From positions 1 to 5,719 of the forward strand of contig JAQICW010000330.1 in the NCBI GenBank assembly GCA_027858355.1: a DNA stretch of 5,719 nucleotides. Reading direction: 5' to 3'. A program made the translations under genes and the position numbers. The DNA comes from Desulfobacula sp. (GTDB lineage: Bacteria; Desulfobacterota; Desulfobacteria; Desulfobacterales; Desulfobacteraceae). Under the pieces are notes generated by a model, which saw only the letters and a program-made list of their open reading frames with translations, was not told the origin of the DNA and did not search any database. Positions 5,472-5,719 of this stretch are shown piece by piece (positions within the stretch are counted from its first letter, which is position 1; every line of letters begins with the position of its first letter).

Positions 5472-5719
5472 ATGACCATTGATTTTCAAAAAGTAATGGA
5501 AAAGGCTGAAGAATATAAACCACAGATATCAGCCTTTTTGCGGGACATGATAGCCATTCCCAGTGAGCGCTGTGATGAAAAAAAAGTTGTGCAGCGAATT
5601 AAGCAGGAAATGGAGGCAGTAGGCTTTGACAGAGTCGAGATCGACCCCATGGGAAACATACTTGGGTATATAGGTACTGGAAAACACCTGATTGCCATGG
5701 ATGCCCACATTGATACCGT
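5472..5719 (+). CDS. ygeY: M20 family metallohydrolase, YgeY type (partial, 3' end outside the window)
   Basis: Only the first 82 codons plus two bases are present; the frame is open to the window edge. The opening reads [11 protein letters not shown] (22-32), [13 protein letters not shown] (58-70) and ends at A-M-D-A-H-I-D-T (75-82), where His79 and Asp81 form the first metal-binding motif of M20 peptidases and deacylases. This wording closely resembles the YgeY family called selenium metabolism-linked hydrolases, often found near ssnA, ygeW/ygeX and molybdenum hydroxylase genes. The exact substrate is not established. Start: GGAG at 5460-5463 inside the end of the regulator gene, eight bases before ATG, with a 5-bp intergenic gap. 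Translational coupling and co-regulation with the GntR gene are likely. Confidence 0.8.
   Translation, partial: MTIDFQKVMEKAEEYKPQISAFLRDMIAIPSERCDEKKVVQRIKQEMEAVGFDRVEIDPMGNILGYIGTGKHLIAMDAHIDT

Overview
The window looks like chromosomal DNA from a strictly anaerobic bacterium. The most likely source is a Desulfobacterota sulfate reducer of the Desulfobacteraceae type. This is an inference from gene content (indolepyruvate:ferredoxin oxidoreductase, futalosine-route menaquinone synthesis, a YgeY-type hydrolase) and from the moderately AT-rich composition. No rRNA or other direct taxonomic marker is present.

Layout: 1-235 is a non-coding leader with a plausible sigma70 promoter and two perfect hairpins. 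236-2711 holds iorA and iorB, the two subunits of indolepyruvate:ferredoxin oxidoreductase, which oxidises aryl pyruvates from aromatic amino acids to aryl-acetyl-CoA with reduction of ferredoxin. A 104-bp gap with a 10-bp inverted repeat follows. 2816-3983 holds aroQ (type II 3-dehydroquinate dehydratase) overlapping mqnB (futalosine hydrolase) by 11 bp, which pairs a step of chorismate synthesis with a step of chorismate-to-menaquinone conversion. 3984-4764 has no intact gene. Its minus strand carries a decayed region: a possible C-terminal tail of an unknown gene, an ATGA junction with a strong ribosome binding site, a hotdog thioesterase remnant with two in-frame stops, and an internal piece of a transposase fused in frame to it. 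4765-5466 is a GntR/FCD regulator preceded by a dense group of dyads. From 5472 to the window edge is the start of a ygeY-like M20 metallohydrolase, probably co-transcribed with the regulator.

The two plus-strand blocks appear unrelated: aromatic and quinone metabolism on the left, a regulated hydrolase operon on the right, with a degenerate scar between them. I see no CRISPR array, RNA gene, intact mobile element or clearly new defence or biosynthetic system. The points most worth a second look are the relic region, the operator cluster before the GntR gene, and a His-for-Cys change in the first ferredoxin motif of IorA.
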